This document shows positions 1-6,069 of a stretch of 6,125 nucleotides of DNA, in pieces; the stretch's first letter is position 1, and the number at the start of each line of letters is the position of its first letter. Made by a program: the position numbers and the translations under genes. The notes under the pieces were generated by a model. That model saw only the letters and a program-made list of their open reading frames with translations, did not search any database and was not told where the DNA came from. Source of the stretch: Dethiosulfatibacter sp. (GTDB lineage Bacteria; Bacillota_A; Clostridia; Tissierellales; Dethiosulfatibacteraceae); contig JAHRFV010000156.1 of assembly GCA_019084435.1 (NCBI GenBank), forward strand, positions 1-6,125, in the 5' to 3' direction.

Positions 1-84
1 ATCAATTCTTAAATATTCCAGTTGACTGCTGTTTCAATATCCTGACCTTCTATTATTGATTATATGAGATAAGCCAACGCTCCA
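1..84 (-). pseudogene. Inverted, decayed copy of an ADP-ribosylglycohydrolase segment
   Basis: Read on the minus strand, this arm encodes the same stretch as 102-185, from the glycine-alanine-leucine of the GYLSAGAL segment onward. Compared with the plus-strand copy, the four differences within 1-84 are: a Ser codon (124-126) turned into TAA, a synonymous Thr change (156), Thr to Asn (170), and a Glu codon (175-177) turned into TAA. Two nonsense changes out of four mean this copy cannot encode the enzyme segment. Three of the four changes replace G/C with A/T, as expected for sequence free of selection, although sequencing error in an artefactual copy is also possible. No start signal is visible, and the copy may extend beyond base 1. 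Confidence 0.75.
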
Positions 85-185
85 TCAGGTTATCTATCTG
101 CTGGAGCGTTGGCTTATCTCATATCATCAATAATAGAAGGTCAGGATATTGAAACTGCAGTCAACTGGACTATTGAAGAATTGAT
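1..185. repeat. Long imperfect inverted repeat (palindromic junction)
   Basis: Bases 1-88 are the reverse complement of 98-185, with a 9-base loop at 89-97. I aligned the arms by hand, pairing position x with 186-x. The only mismatches are at 11/175, 16/170, 30/156, 61/125 and 85/101. The right arm lies in the reading frame of the ADP-ribosylglycohydrolase fragment, so the left arm is an inverted partial copy of that gene. The repeat reaches base 1 and may continue outside the window. A transcript through it would form a very stable hairpin. It could be a natural inverted duplication, or a foldback chimera made during library preparation or assembly. Confidence 0.93.
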
Positions 186-573
186 GCAACATGATAATCA
201 TAAAGAATGCTCAGATTGTTTGAGGAAAGCATTAGAACTATCGAAAGGAACCATGTCTGATGCCGATGCTATATCTCAAATAGGAGAAGGCTGGGTTGGA
301 GAAGAGGCATTGGGAATTGCCGTATATTGCGCATTAAAGTATCCGAGTGATTTTAAAAAAGCCGTGATTGCCGCCGTAAACCATGATGGTGATAGTGATA
401 GCACCGGTTCGATTACCGGAAACATAATCGGTGCCTATTTAGGATTGAGTCAAATTCAAACTGAATGGATTGAGAGTGTTGAATTGAAAGAAATCATACT
501 TCGAATTTCAGATGATATGATAGTTGAGTATAACGAGGATAATGTTGATGAGATTCGTTATCCTGGGTGTTAG
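82..573 (+). CDS. ADP-ribosylglycohydrolase (ARH/DraG) family protein, 5'-truncated C-terminal half
   Basis: ARH/DraG enzymes remove ADP-ribose from modified proteins or small molecules, using a two-metal (usually Mg2+) site in an all-helical cytoplasmic domain. Family-like sequence begins at the codons for PSGYLSAGALAYLI (82 onward) and runs to the TAG at 571-573, about 163 residues against roughly 300 for the usual family member. The second metal motif is clear as NHDGDSDSTG. Its two Asp ligands are encoded at 391-393 and 397-399, with Ser in place of the usual Thr after the second Asp. A family-typical glycine-rich helix (GNIIGAYLG) follows. The N-terminal half, which carries the Thr-Asp-Asp ligands, is absent. 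In frame, a TAA at 70-72 sits inside the inverted arm. The only nearby initiator is the TTG at 109, which has no ribosome site and cuts into a conserved helix. I read it as a broken or cut-off gene that is probably inactive as it stands. Family identity is confident; whether it is a pseudogene depends on whether the junction is real. Confidence 0.85.
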   Translation, partial: PSGYLSAGALAYLISSIIEGQDIETAVNWTIEELMQHDNHKECSDCLRKALELSKGTMSDADAISQIGEGWVGEEALGIAVYCALKYPSDFKKAVIAAVNHDGDSDSTGSITGNIIGAYLGLSQIQTEWIESVELKEIILRISDDMIVEYNEDNVDEIRYPGC

Positions 574-630
574 GGGGGTATATGTTATTACAAAAATAAG
601 TCATGATCTCAAAGTATTTTGAAGTCATAA

Positions 631-637
631 AAGGAAG
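631..637 (+). promoter_or_regulatory. Ribosome binding site deciding the TTG start of the DUF5412 gene
   Basis: AAGGAAG lies 6 bases before TTG (644-646). No ATG or GTG in the frame sits near it, and the residues right after the TTG (KKKLII) make a normal membrane-anchor N-terminus. This site supports TTG as the real initiator. Confidence 0.7.
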
Positions 638-643
638 TGAATC

Positions 644-997
644 TTGAAGAAAAAACTCATAATCACAGTTATTGTTGTTATAACAGTTCTAGCATACGGC
701 GTATATTGGTCATTCTTTGACTTGGCAAGGCTGCCAATAGGCGAATTGATATCTGAAAAAATATCACCTGATGGAGTATATACAGTAAAAGCATATCTCA
801 CGAACGGAGGAGCCACTGTCGCATATGCAATAAGAGGTGAATTGAACTTTAACACAGCAAACAGGAAACCAAAAAACATCTATTGGAATTATCGGGAGGA
901 AGACGCAACAATTGAGTGGATGGATGAAAATACTGTTATAATAAATGGGATTGAGTTGGATGTTCCCAACGAGAAATTTGATTTCCGGAGAGAATAG
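644..997 (+). CDS. DUF5412 family membrane-anchored protein
   Basis: This 117-residue protein is recognised as DUF5412, a family of unknown function found mainly in Firmicutes and usually of about this length. Residues 2-4 are Lys, then residues 5-25 form one hydrophobic segment (LIITVIVVITVLAYGVYW), predicted to be a signal anchor that leaves the rest outside the membrane. The outer part shows the family pattern: a SPDG turn near residue 44, TNGGATVAYAIRGEL in the middle, NIYWNYRE near 80-87, a WMDENTVIINGIEL strand pair, and a charged end (KFDFRRE). It appears full length and intact. It lies 70 bases after the ARH fragment with no hairpin terminator between them, so read-through from that gene is possible. 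A 60-base sample (901-960) is about 35% GC, clearly lower than the next gene. No biochemical role is known to me and none is proposed. Confidence 0.85.
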   Translation: MKKKLIITVIVVITVLAYGVYWSFFDLARLPIGELISEKISPDGVYTVKAYLTNGGATVAYAIRGELNFNTANRKPKNIYWNYREEDATIEWMDENTVIINGIELDVPNEKFDFRRE

Positions 998-1038
998 AAA
1001 AACTCTCAAAAACTCACTAAACATTTGAACACTCCCCA

Positions 1039-1067
1039 TGCTTATTTTCAACAAATTTGGGTATAAT
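1039..1067 (+). promoter_or_regulatory. Probable sigma-A promoter for the 801-aa lipoprotein gene
   Basis: A perfect TATAAT -10 box lies at 1062-1067, about 38 bases before the lipoprotein ATG. At 17-base spacing the -35 position (1039-1044, TGCTTA) matches the consensus poorly, and GGG rather than TGn precedes the -10, so this is not an extended -10. The surroundings are very A/T-rich. The start site would be near 1074. The -10 box is clear; the full promoter is an inference. Confidence 0.5.
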
Positions 1068-1094
1068 AAAAACATATATATTCTCTTTAAACAT

Positions 1095-1099
1095 GGAGG
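1095..1099 (+). promoter_or_regulatory. Ribosome binding site fixing the ATG at 1106
   Basis: GGAGG ends 6 bases before ATG 1106-1108, ideal spacing for a Firmicute. The in-frame GTG at 1100 directly abuts this site and could not be initiated from it, so the ATG is preferred. The protein then starts MKNRII, a typical lipoprotein signal beginning. Confidence 0.85.
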
Positions 1100-1105
1100 G
1101 TGGGA

Positions 1106-3511
1106 ATGAAAAATAGAATAATTGCAATGATATTGATTGTATCCTTGATCTTACCTCTTGCGGCATGTGGTGGAAAAACCGCAGCAGCTCCTGTGATCAG
1201 CGAAAAAATGTTGGCTGAGGCTGTGCTGAATGAGGAGAATCTCGTTTTAGGCTCTGAGGGAGTGGAACTCAGGCTGGACCCGGTGATTGTCTCCTCAGAT
1301 GTCAAAGCCATTATATCAGAGGTATCCAATGCGCCCGCACTGGATGATGAGGGGATCATTTCGCTCAAGGTGTATGACTTCAAGCTTGAGAATGTATCCC
1401 AGGTGGATGGGGTTATCCAGCTGGCAATACCACTGAAACTGGTCGAGGGAGAAATTCCCGGAGCGGCTTATCTGAATGAGTCGACAGGGGAGTGGGAGCC
1501 GGTGGCCTTTATGTATGACAAACCTTCTTCTTCTGTCATCATATTCACGGACCATCTTTCGAAGTATGGTGTGTTCTCAGTTACCAACGCGGGTAAAAGA
1601 CATGCTAGAGTCGAATTTTTGGATCTTTATGGAGAAGGAACGGACGAGGACTTTCAGGCTGCTGTAGAGGAGTATGCCATCGGCGGAGTTCCGGCTACCC
1701 AGTGCTTTGATATTGGAGCGGGTGCTGCAGGGGATGCCATGCAGCTTGGTGGGGATTTTCTTGGCAACGTTGTACAGAGCGCAGGCTATCTGGCTTATGG
1801 TGATGATGTGCTTTCCACCTTGGGAGATCATCTTGGCAGTATAGGGTTGATGCTATCTGTGGTACAGATCGGTACTAATATCTATCGAGGAAATATAAAC
1901 GACGCTGTAGTGGCAAGTCTTAAAACCTCGTTAACATACGTACTAGGGAAGGCTGCATCTAAGCTTAGCAGTTCGGTTATGTCTGCCAGCATGGCCTCCA
2001 TAGCCATTGTGGACTATGCCATCAACAAATTCGGAACCACAGCTATTGAGGGACGTGCTGATATCTATAGGGATGCCTATTCCATCTACTATTCTAAGGG
2101 AGAGGACGGCTTCAAAGGATCAGATTACTGGTACAAGACATTCTATCCTATGTTCAGTGATCCGACCATGACAGAGGAATCCCTCAAGACAGAAATAGAT
2201 AAGATTGTGACGACTCATTGCAATGAGTTCTGGACCGGAACAAACAAGTCGGGAGTCGACTATTATGTAAGTGAAGCCAGGGAGAAGATGGCATGGACCG
2301 GAGGCGGTGCAGGGCTTAACCAGGGTCTGCAGGACAGCATCAGCCAAGAAAGAAGGTCCGTTTTATACAATGACGTATTGCCTGGGGTTTTCAGACAGAT
2401 TGCCCTAAAGATCAACATGGATAACGAGACAAAGCTAAGAGCTGAGTACAAGGCCCTTTCGGACTATCTAAATAAGACAATTGCTTTCAGCGTTACCGAT
2501 ACCAAAAAGACTTATGCCAAGCATCTGGTCAGGTTTTCACCCCTAAATGACAAGGCAGAAATAGATAACTGGACTGGCAAATTCAAGGACGATGGCACCC
2601 TCAATACAGCCTTTACCCTATATGGGCATATGGTTGCCGGATCTCCAAACAAGCTGGATATCTACGCGCCTGATGCGGATATGGAAAAGGATGAGCCTGT
2701 CAAATCCATTGAATTCAAGGTCACACCGCCGGCTGTTGAGTTAGTGATATCTGAAGAAGCTGGTAGACTGACAACGCTTATCACACAGCGATCATCTGGG
2801 GATATTGTTTCAAACTTTTTAGTAGAAGATGAGTACAAGTCATATTTTCCGGAAGAGCTTTATCCATTGCCTTTGGAACATATGTTGAGTCAACAGCCCA
2901 TATCAATTCCAAAGGACAATATCATCAGCACAAGCCTCAGTGGAAGCTGGGACGCTGGTACTGAAAGCGGGAAAAACAGCCGAGGTGACGAGTGGAGCAC
3001 GTCTTACAGATACGATGTCCACAATTTTGATCTGAACCTTACTTTGAAAACCAATATGGAGTTGCCAGTTATAGGAACTGACAAAAAAGGACTTTTGTTG
3101 GATGGTGCAGGGACCTACAGCTATACTGTGACAATAACCACCGTAACCACTGGATATCAAGAGACTGTGGCGCTGTTTGAGAAAGCTTGGTCAGAAGGTT
3201 CTGTAACGAGAAGCATTACCTTTACTTCAACAGGGAATGTGGCGCTGTATACGTCAAGCAGGGCAATCGACAGCTCTAAAGGGGTTGTGGTATACCCCGA
3301 GGGGATTGATAATCTAGAAACCTTAGGCGTAATCCTTGAGTTTGAAAACCCAATTAATAACATCAGTGGAAAAGCGACAAGCTATACTAAAATCACATGG
3401 GAAGATGAGACTGAAAAGGAAGAAAGCAGCACATACACTATCGACAATCTTGACCCTAATGTCATAATGCTTGATGCATCTAAGATTTACTTCAAATATC
3501 CAACTAACTAG
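1106..3511 (+). CDS. Large uncharacterised lipoprotein (801 aa) with ZU5-like segment
   Basis: The N-terminus is a type II signal peptide: two basic residues, a hydrophobic core (residues 5-18) and the lipobox LAAC with Cys21 followed by Gly-Gly. The mature protein should be lipid-anchored outside the cell. Residues about 45-160 look like a beta-sandwich. Residues 104-160 contain strand pairs, a TGEWEPV motif (127-133) and TDHLSKYGVF (148-157), resembling the end of ZU5-like domains where the motif is H-F-S. Residues about 200-310 are rich in Gly, Ala and Ser with two long hydrophobic stretches (about 243-260 and 289-306). Residues 311-460 look helical and soluble, and about 470-800 look like beta strands with a Thr/Ser-rich face. 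Cysteines beyond the lipidated one are Cys200 and Cys372. The gene is intact. It has its own likely promoter and ends at a shared hairpin terminator. Local GC (1201-1260, about 48%) exceeds the upstream gene, so separate acquisition is possible. I do not recognise the family as a whole. A surface-binding or pore-forming role is conceivable but unproven. Confidence 0.85.
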   Translation: MKNRIIAMILIVSLILPLAACGGKTAAAPVISEKMLAEAVLNEENLVLGSEGVELRLDPVIVSSDVKAIISEVSNAPALDDEGIISLKVYDFKLENVSQVDGVIQLAIPLKLVEGEIPGAAYLNESTGEWEPVAFMYDKPSSSVIIFTDHLSKYGVFSVTNAGKRHARVEFLDLYGEGTDEDFQAAVEEYAIGGVPATQCFDIGAGAAGDAMQLGGDFLGNVVQSAGYLAYGDDVLSTLGDHLGSIGLMLSVVQIGTNIYRGNINDAVVASLKTSLTYVLGKAASKLSSSVMSASMASIAIVDYAINKFGTTAIEGRADIYRDAYSIYYSKGEDGFKGSDYWYKTFYPMFSDPTMTEESLKTEIDKIVTTHCNEFWTGTNKSGVDYYVSEAREKMAWTGGGAGLNQGLQDSISQERRSVLYNDVLPGVFRQIALKINMDNETKLRAEYKALSDYLNKTIAFSVTDTKKTYAKHLVRFSPLNDKAEIDNWTGKFKDDGTLNTAFTLYGHMVAGSPNKLDIYAPDADMEKDEPVKSIEFKVTPPAVELVISEEAGRLTTLITQRSSGDIVSNFLVEDEYKSYFPEELYPLPLEHMLSQQPISIPKDNIISTSLSGSWDAGTESGKNSRGDEWSTSYRYDVHNFDLNLTLKTNMELPVIGTDKKGLLLDGAGTYSYTVTITTVTTGYQETVALFEKAWSEGSVTRSITFTSTGNVALYTSSRAIDSSKGVVVYPEGIDNLETLGVILEFENPINNISGKATSYTKITWEDETEKEESSTYTIDNLDPNVIMLDASKIYFKYPTN

Positions 3512-3529
3512 TTTCTACTAAGAGTTTAT

Positions 3530-3569
3530 AAAAATCCCCTGATTCTTTTTAAGAACCAGGGGGATTTTT
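3530..3569. terminator. Bidirectional rho-independent terminator
   Basis: The left arm 3530-3547 (AAAAATCCCCTGATTCTT) pairs with 3551-3569 across a 3-base loop (TTT). Pairing is perfect apart from one extra G in the right arm and one A-C mismatch. The stem core is C/G-rich. A T-run closes the plus-strand side (3565-3570), and an A-run at 3530-3534 gives the matching U-run on the minus strand. It therefore serves both convergent lipoprotein genes, lying 18 bases after one stop codon and about 21 bases before the other gene's end. Confidence 0.92.
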
Positions 3570-3590
3570 TAATAACACCAAAATCCTATT

Positions 3591-5969
3591 CTATTCAAAA
3601 TACTCATAAGTATATTTGATACCCCCAACTCTTCCCTGGTTGCTGACGACAACAAACAACACCTTCTGCTCCTGGTTTTTTCCTTCTCCAAAAGTCCCGG
3701 TAACCTCCATTGTTGCAGAAGGCACAATGATCTTACCTCCGCTAATGGTTGCCCGGCAGACAGATGCGCCATCAATGCTTTCCAGGATGCCTGATGTCGC
3801 ATTGCCAAATGGGGTTTTTTCGTTGCCTATATACGCCCAAACAGCGACTCCATTTTCATTGGTTCCTGTTCCCCCAGATTCTGCAGCTGTAAGTCTTTGG
3901 AAGTGGTCAATAGTTGCGTTTAGATTAATCTTTACTTTTTCTTCCGGCAGATAGGCATCATCGTCAATCACCATGGACCAGCCGCCACTGGTATCGATCA
4001 GCTCAGTCAGGTATGTTTTTTTTATGCCGTCATATACAACTCGGGTGTAATTGCATCCTATGGATCCTTCCGAATACTCAAATGTGTATTTTCTGCTATC
4101 CTTGTCATCTCCAGTTGAATATTCAGAGGGGATAACTTCTTCGGTTTTTACCAGTTCCCAGTATCCTTTAAGCACAGGTTGAGATGGGTTTGTTGTAGTC
4201 TCCTCAGTTGAAGAAGTGGTGGGCTGAGTTGGTTGTGAAGTCTCTGATGGAAGTGTGGTAGGTTGAGTTTGCTGAGTTGGCTGTGGTGTTTCTGGGACTG
4301 TAGCAACATCTACTCCTAGTGCAGCTACTAGTCGGATGAGGTCATCCCTGTTGAAATTGAATTCATTGAAATTCTCAGTGTTTTTCTTCCAATCATCAAA
4401 TATGTCAATTAGAACATCAGCCTGTAGCGAAGTTATCTGGCGTATAAAATCACCCTTCTGATCGCGTAGTATTTCTATTAAATCATTGTTGATGAGACTG
4501 CTTATGTTTTCAATCTTTTCGTTGTCCAGTCCATTGCTTTTTCCTTCAGTTAGAATGGTGTTGATCATTTCAATCATCAACGAATAACGAATGTCATCGC
4601 CCAAAAATGAGATTTCATCCAATGCATTTTGTCCAAGACTGATACGGTCGATTATGGCCTGCCTATCCAACCTGGGATTTGCAGCGTTTTCCATGGAAGC
4701 AACTTGCTCCTTAATTCTGTTTACATTTTCTGACTTTTCTTCTTCCGGTACCTCTTCACTTTGGATGCTTTGAACAAATCTGCGTTGGATTTCAGGGTTG
4801 ATATAGGCTTCACTACGGTTTTCGTAGATTAATCTAATTCTTTCAGTTAGTTTGGTATTTAGCAATAAATCTTCTAAAAAAATATTCTGCACTGACCAAT
4901 CCCACTCACGATCGGTTATTCTTCCTTGAACCTCCCATAACAACTGCATAGCAATAGCATTTGTGTAATAATCATCAAAACCATCTGAGGTGTCATTTGT
5001 TGGTGTTAAAGTGGTGAGTGTAGCCTTTATCTGAGGGGATTGAACAGCCATGCTGATATCATCAGATGGATCAATAATAACTGGCGGTCTTCTATCTGCT
5101 TCTAGAACCTCATAATATTGGTCAATGATGTCTTTCAATGATTCTTTTCTCTGTGAATCAAGGAGCTCCAACCGATGTCCGATCTGGTTAAGGTAATACT
5201 CACCTACGTGATAATCAGCTGAGAGGATATAGGTATATATTTCTGCCGTTTGATGGTATTCTTTCAACAGTTGTTTATAAGGATCGGCGATATCTCTTGA
5301 AAAGATGTTTATGGCCGACTCTAAAAATTCGTTGGCCTTATCAGGGTCAGTCTCCTCTAGCATAGCGTGGATTATTTCGGTACTGCCTATCAGCCAGGAC
5401 AGGTAATCTCCCTGATTGTTGACAAGCTGAGATACAATTTCCAGCATATACAAATCTATGGCTGCCTTACTGACTTCGTTCTCAGGCTTCTTAGTAGTAG
5501 TAAGGAGTCTTTTAAATTGAACCTCATAAGAGTTTAAGGCGGTCTTGTAGGTTAGTATGCCCTTAGTGATTTCAAAAATAATGTTGTTTGGATCTGAGCT
5601 GATGGCGTCCATGGATTCCATCAATAGATTCCTATACGCTTCAAGGCTTTGTGTGACTATAAAAGCATTTGTAGCAGTATGAAAAATAGAGTCGTTAAAC
5701 AAATGGATTGAGTCTTTTCGAATTTCCGAGAACTCGAGATTTTGAGGATCACTACTATTAATAGTATAAAAAATGCCGCCCAAAATTCTGCTGACAAACT
5801 CCTGCTCAATATTATGATTGATCTCTTCCATTGGAGTACTTGAGCTTGGCTCTTCAGAGGATTTTGTCGGCTCATCGGGTTCTGAAGCTTTTAAAGCAGG
5901 ACTACAACCGCTCAAAAAAATTATAATTATTAACAAAACCGCTAAAATTCTCATGCCTGATCTTTTCAT
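3591..5969 (-). CDS. Large uncharacterised lipoprotein (792 aa) with Pro/Thr stalk and beta C-terminal domain
   Basis: The signal peptide has basic residues at the start, a very hydrophobic core (residues 8-19) and the lipobox LSGC with Cys22 followed by Ser, so the protein should be lipid-anchored and exported. A Ser/Glu/Pro-rich tether follows (about 29-48). Residues about 50-290 and 330-550 are predicted helical from their regular hydrophobic/charged pattern, joined by a Pro/Asp-rich link near 293-304 (RRPPVIIDPSDD). A low-complexity Pro/Thr/Gln/Ser stalk spans about 559-598, then a beta-rich C-terminal domain begins at GYWELV (602-607). Its two cysteines, Cys639 and Cys738, are the only ones besides Cys22, so a disulfide is likely. 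The ATG at 5967-5969 is chosen over the internal ATG at residue 6 because GAGGGAG lies 7 bases upstream. The gene is intact, has its own promoter, and converges on the 801-aa lipoprotein gene. I recognise no family. The layout (lipid anchor, helical body, stalk, end domain) suits a cell-surface sensor, binder or scaffold, but that is inference only. Confidence 0.85.
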   Translation of the reverse strand: MKRSGMRILAVLLIIIIFLSGCSPALKASEPDEPTKSSEEPSSSTPMEEINHNIEQEFVSRILGGIFYTINSSDPQNLEFSEIRKDSIHLFNDSIFHTATNAFIVTQSLEAYRNLLMESMDAISSDPNNIIFEITKGILTYKTALNSYEVQFKRLLTTTKKPENEVSKAAIDLYMLEIVSQLVNNQGDYLSWLIGSTEIIHAMLEETDPDKANEFLESAINIFSRDIADPYKQLLKEYHQTAEIYTYILSADYHVGEYYLNQIGHRLELLDSQRKESLKDIIDQYYEVLEADRRPPVIIDPSDDISMAVQSPQIKATLTTLTPTNDTSDGFDDYYTNAIAMQLLWEVQGRITDREWDWSVQNIFLEDLLLNTKLTERIRLIYENRSEAYINPEIQRRFVQSIQSEEVPEEEKSENVNRIKEQVASMENAANPRLDRQAIIDRISLGQNALDEISFLGDDIRYSLMIEMINTILTEGKSNGLDNEKIENISSLINNDLIEILRDQKGDFIRQITSLQADVLIDIFDDWKKNTENFNEFNFNRDDLIRLVAALGVDVATVPETPQPTQQTQPTTLPSETSQPTQPTTSSTEETTTNPSQPVLKGYWELVKTEEVIPSEYSTGDDKDSRKYTFEYSEGSIGCNYTRVVYDGIKKTYLTELIDTSGGWSMVIDDDAYLPEEKVKINLNATIDHFQRLTAAESGGTGTNENGVAVWAYIGNEKTPFGNATSGILESIDGASVCRATISGGKIIVPSATMEVTGTFGEGKNQEQKVLFVVVSNQGRVGGIKYTYEYFE
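4176..4298 (-). repeat. Pro/Thr/Gln-rich low-complexity stalk within the 792-aa lipoprotein
   Basis: This stretch encodes residues about 558-598, almost entirely Pro, Thr, Gln, Ser and Glu, with repeated QPT/PTT units. At DNA level the near-copies at 4223-4237 and 4271-4285 (GCTGAGTTGG core) show it grew by short tandem-type duplication. Such stalks in surface proteins usually separate domains and may be glycosylated. Copy number may vary between strains. Confidence 0.75.
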
Positions 5970-5976
5970 AACAGTA

Positions 5977-5983
5977 CTCCCTC
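5977..5983 (-). promoter_or_regulatory. Ribosome binding site for the 792-aa lipoprotein
   Basis: On the minus strand this reads GAGGGAG, 7 bases before the ATG at 5969-5967. It settles the first ATG as the start; the second in-frame ATG (residue 6) is preceded only by coding sequence with a weak AAAAGA. Confidence 0.85.
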
Positions 5984-6039
5984 TCTAATATGGATTTTTC
6001 TATATAAGTTAACCCGATTTCATCATACACTTCAGTAAT

Positions 6040-6069
6040 ATTTTATCACATTAAGTCTTGAATTATCAA
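6040..6069 (-). promoter_or_regulatory. Sigma-A promoter with extended -10 for the 792-aa lipoprotein gene
   Basis: On the minus strand, TTGATA (6069-6064, 5 of 6 consensus bases) is followed after 18 bases by TAAAAT (6045-6040, 5 of 6). TGA immediately before the -10 makes an extended -10 element. The expected start is near 6033, giving a leader of about 64 bases before the ATG. No operator or riboswitch is apparent in that leader. Confidence 0.65.

Noticed and set aside
1..185. Inverted repeat as the end of an insertion sequence or a CRISPR-like unit
   Set aside because: The arms are coding sequence of an ARH gene, there is no transposase or target-site duplication, and only one repeat pair is present.
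109..573. TTG at 109 as a genuine start of a 154-aa protein
   Set aside because: No ribosome site precedes it, it lies in the inverted repeat, and family-conserved sequence (PSGYLSAGA) continues in frame upstream of it.
582..599. Five-codon leader peptide (ATG TTA TTA CAA AAA TAA) after a run of G
   Set aside because: The G-run ends only 3 bases before the ATG, and there is no attenuator hairpin before the next gene.
598..628. Direct repeat AAGTCAT (598-604 and 622-628) as an operator
   Set aside because: Seven A/T-rich bases repeated once is expected by chance, and no promoter is visible to place it against.
764..1075. 103-codon minus-strand frame over the DUF5412 gene
   Set aside because: It is antisense to a recognisable family gene, with no ribosome site and an unrecognisable product.
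1100..1105. GTG at 1100 as the start of the first lipoprotein
   Set aside because: It directly abuts the GGAGG ribosome site, leaving no spacing; the ATG at 1106 is ideally placed.
3569..3808. 79-codon minus-strand frame at the 3' end of the second lipoprotein gene
   Set aside because: It overlaps the C-terminal coding region and the terminator in another frame and lacks initiation signals.
5754..5765. Perfect 12-base palindrome ACTATTAATAGT
   Set aside because: It lies inside the second lipoprotein's coding sequence, is A/T-rich and single, and is best explained by chance.
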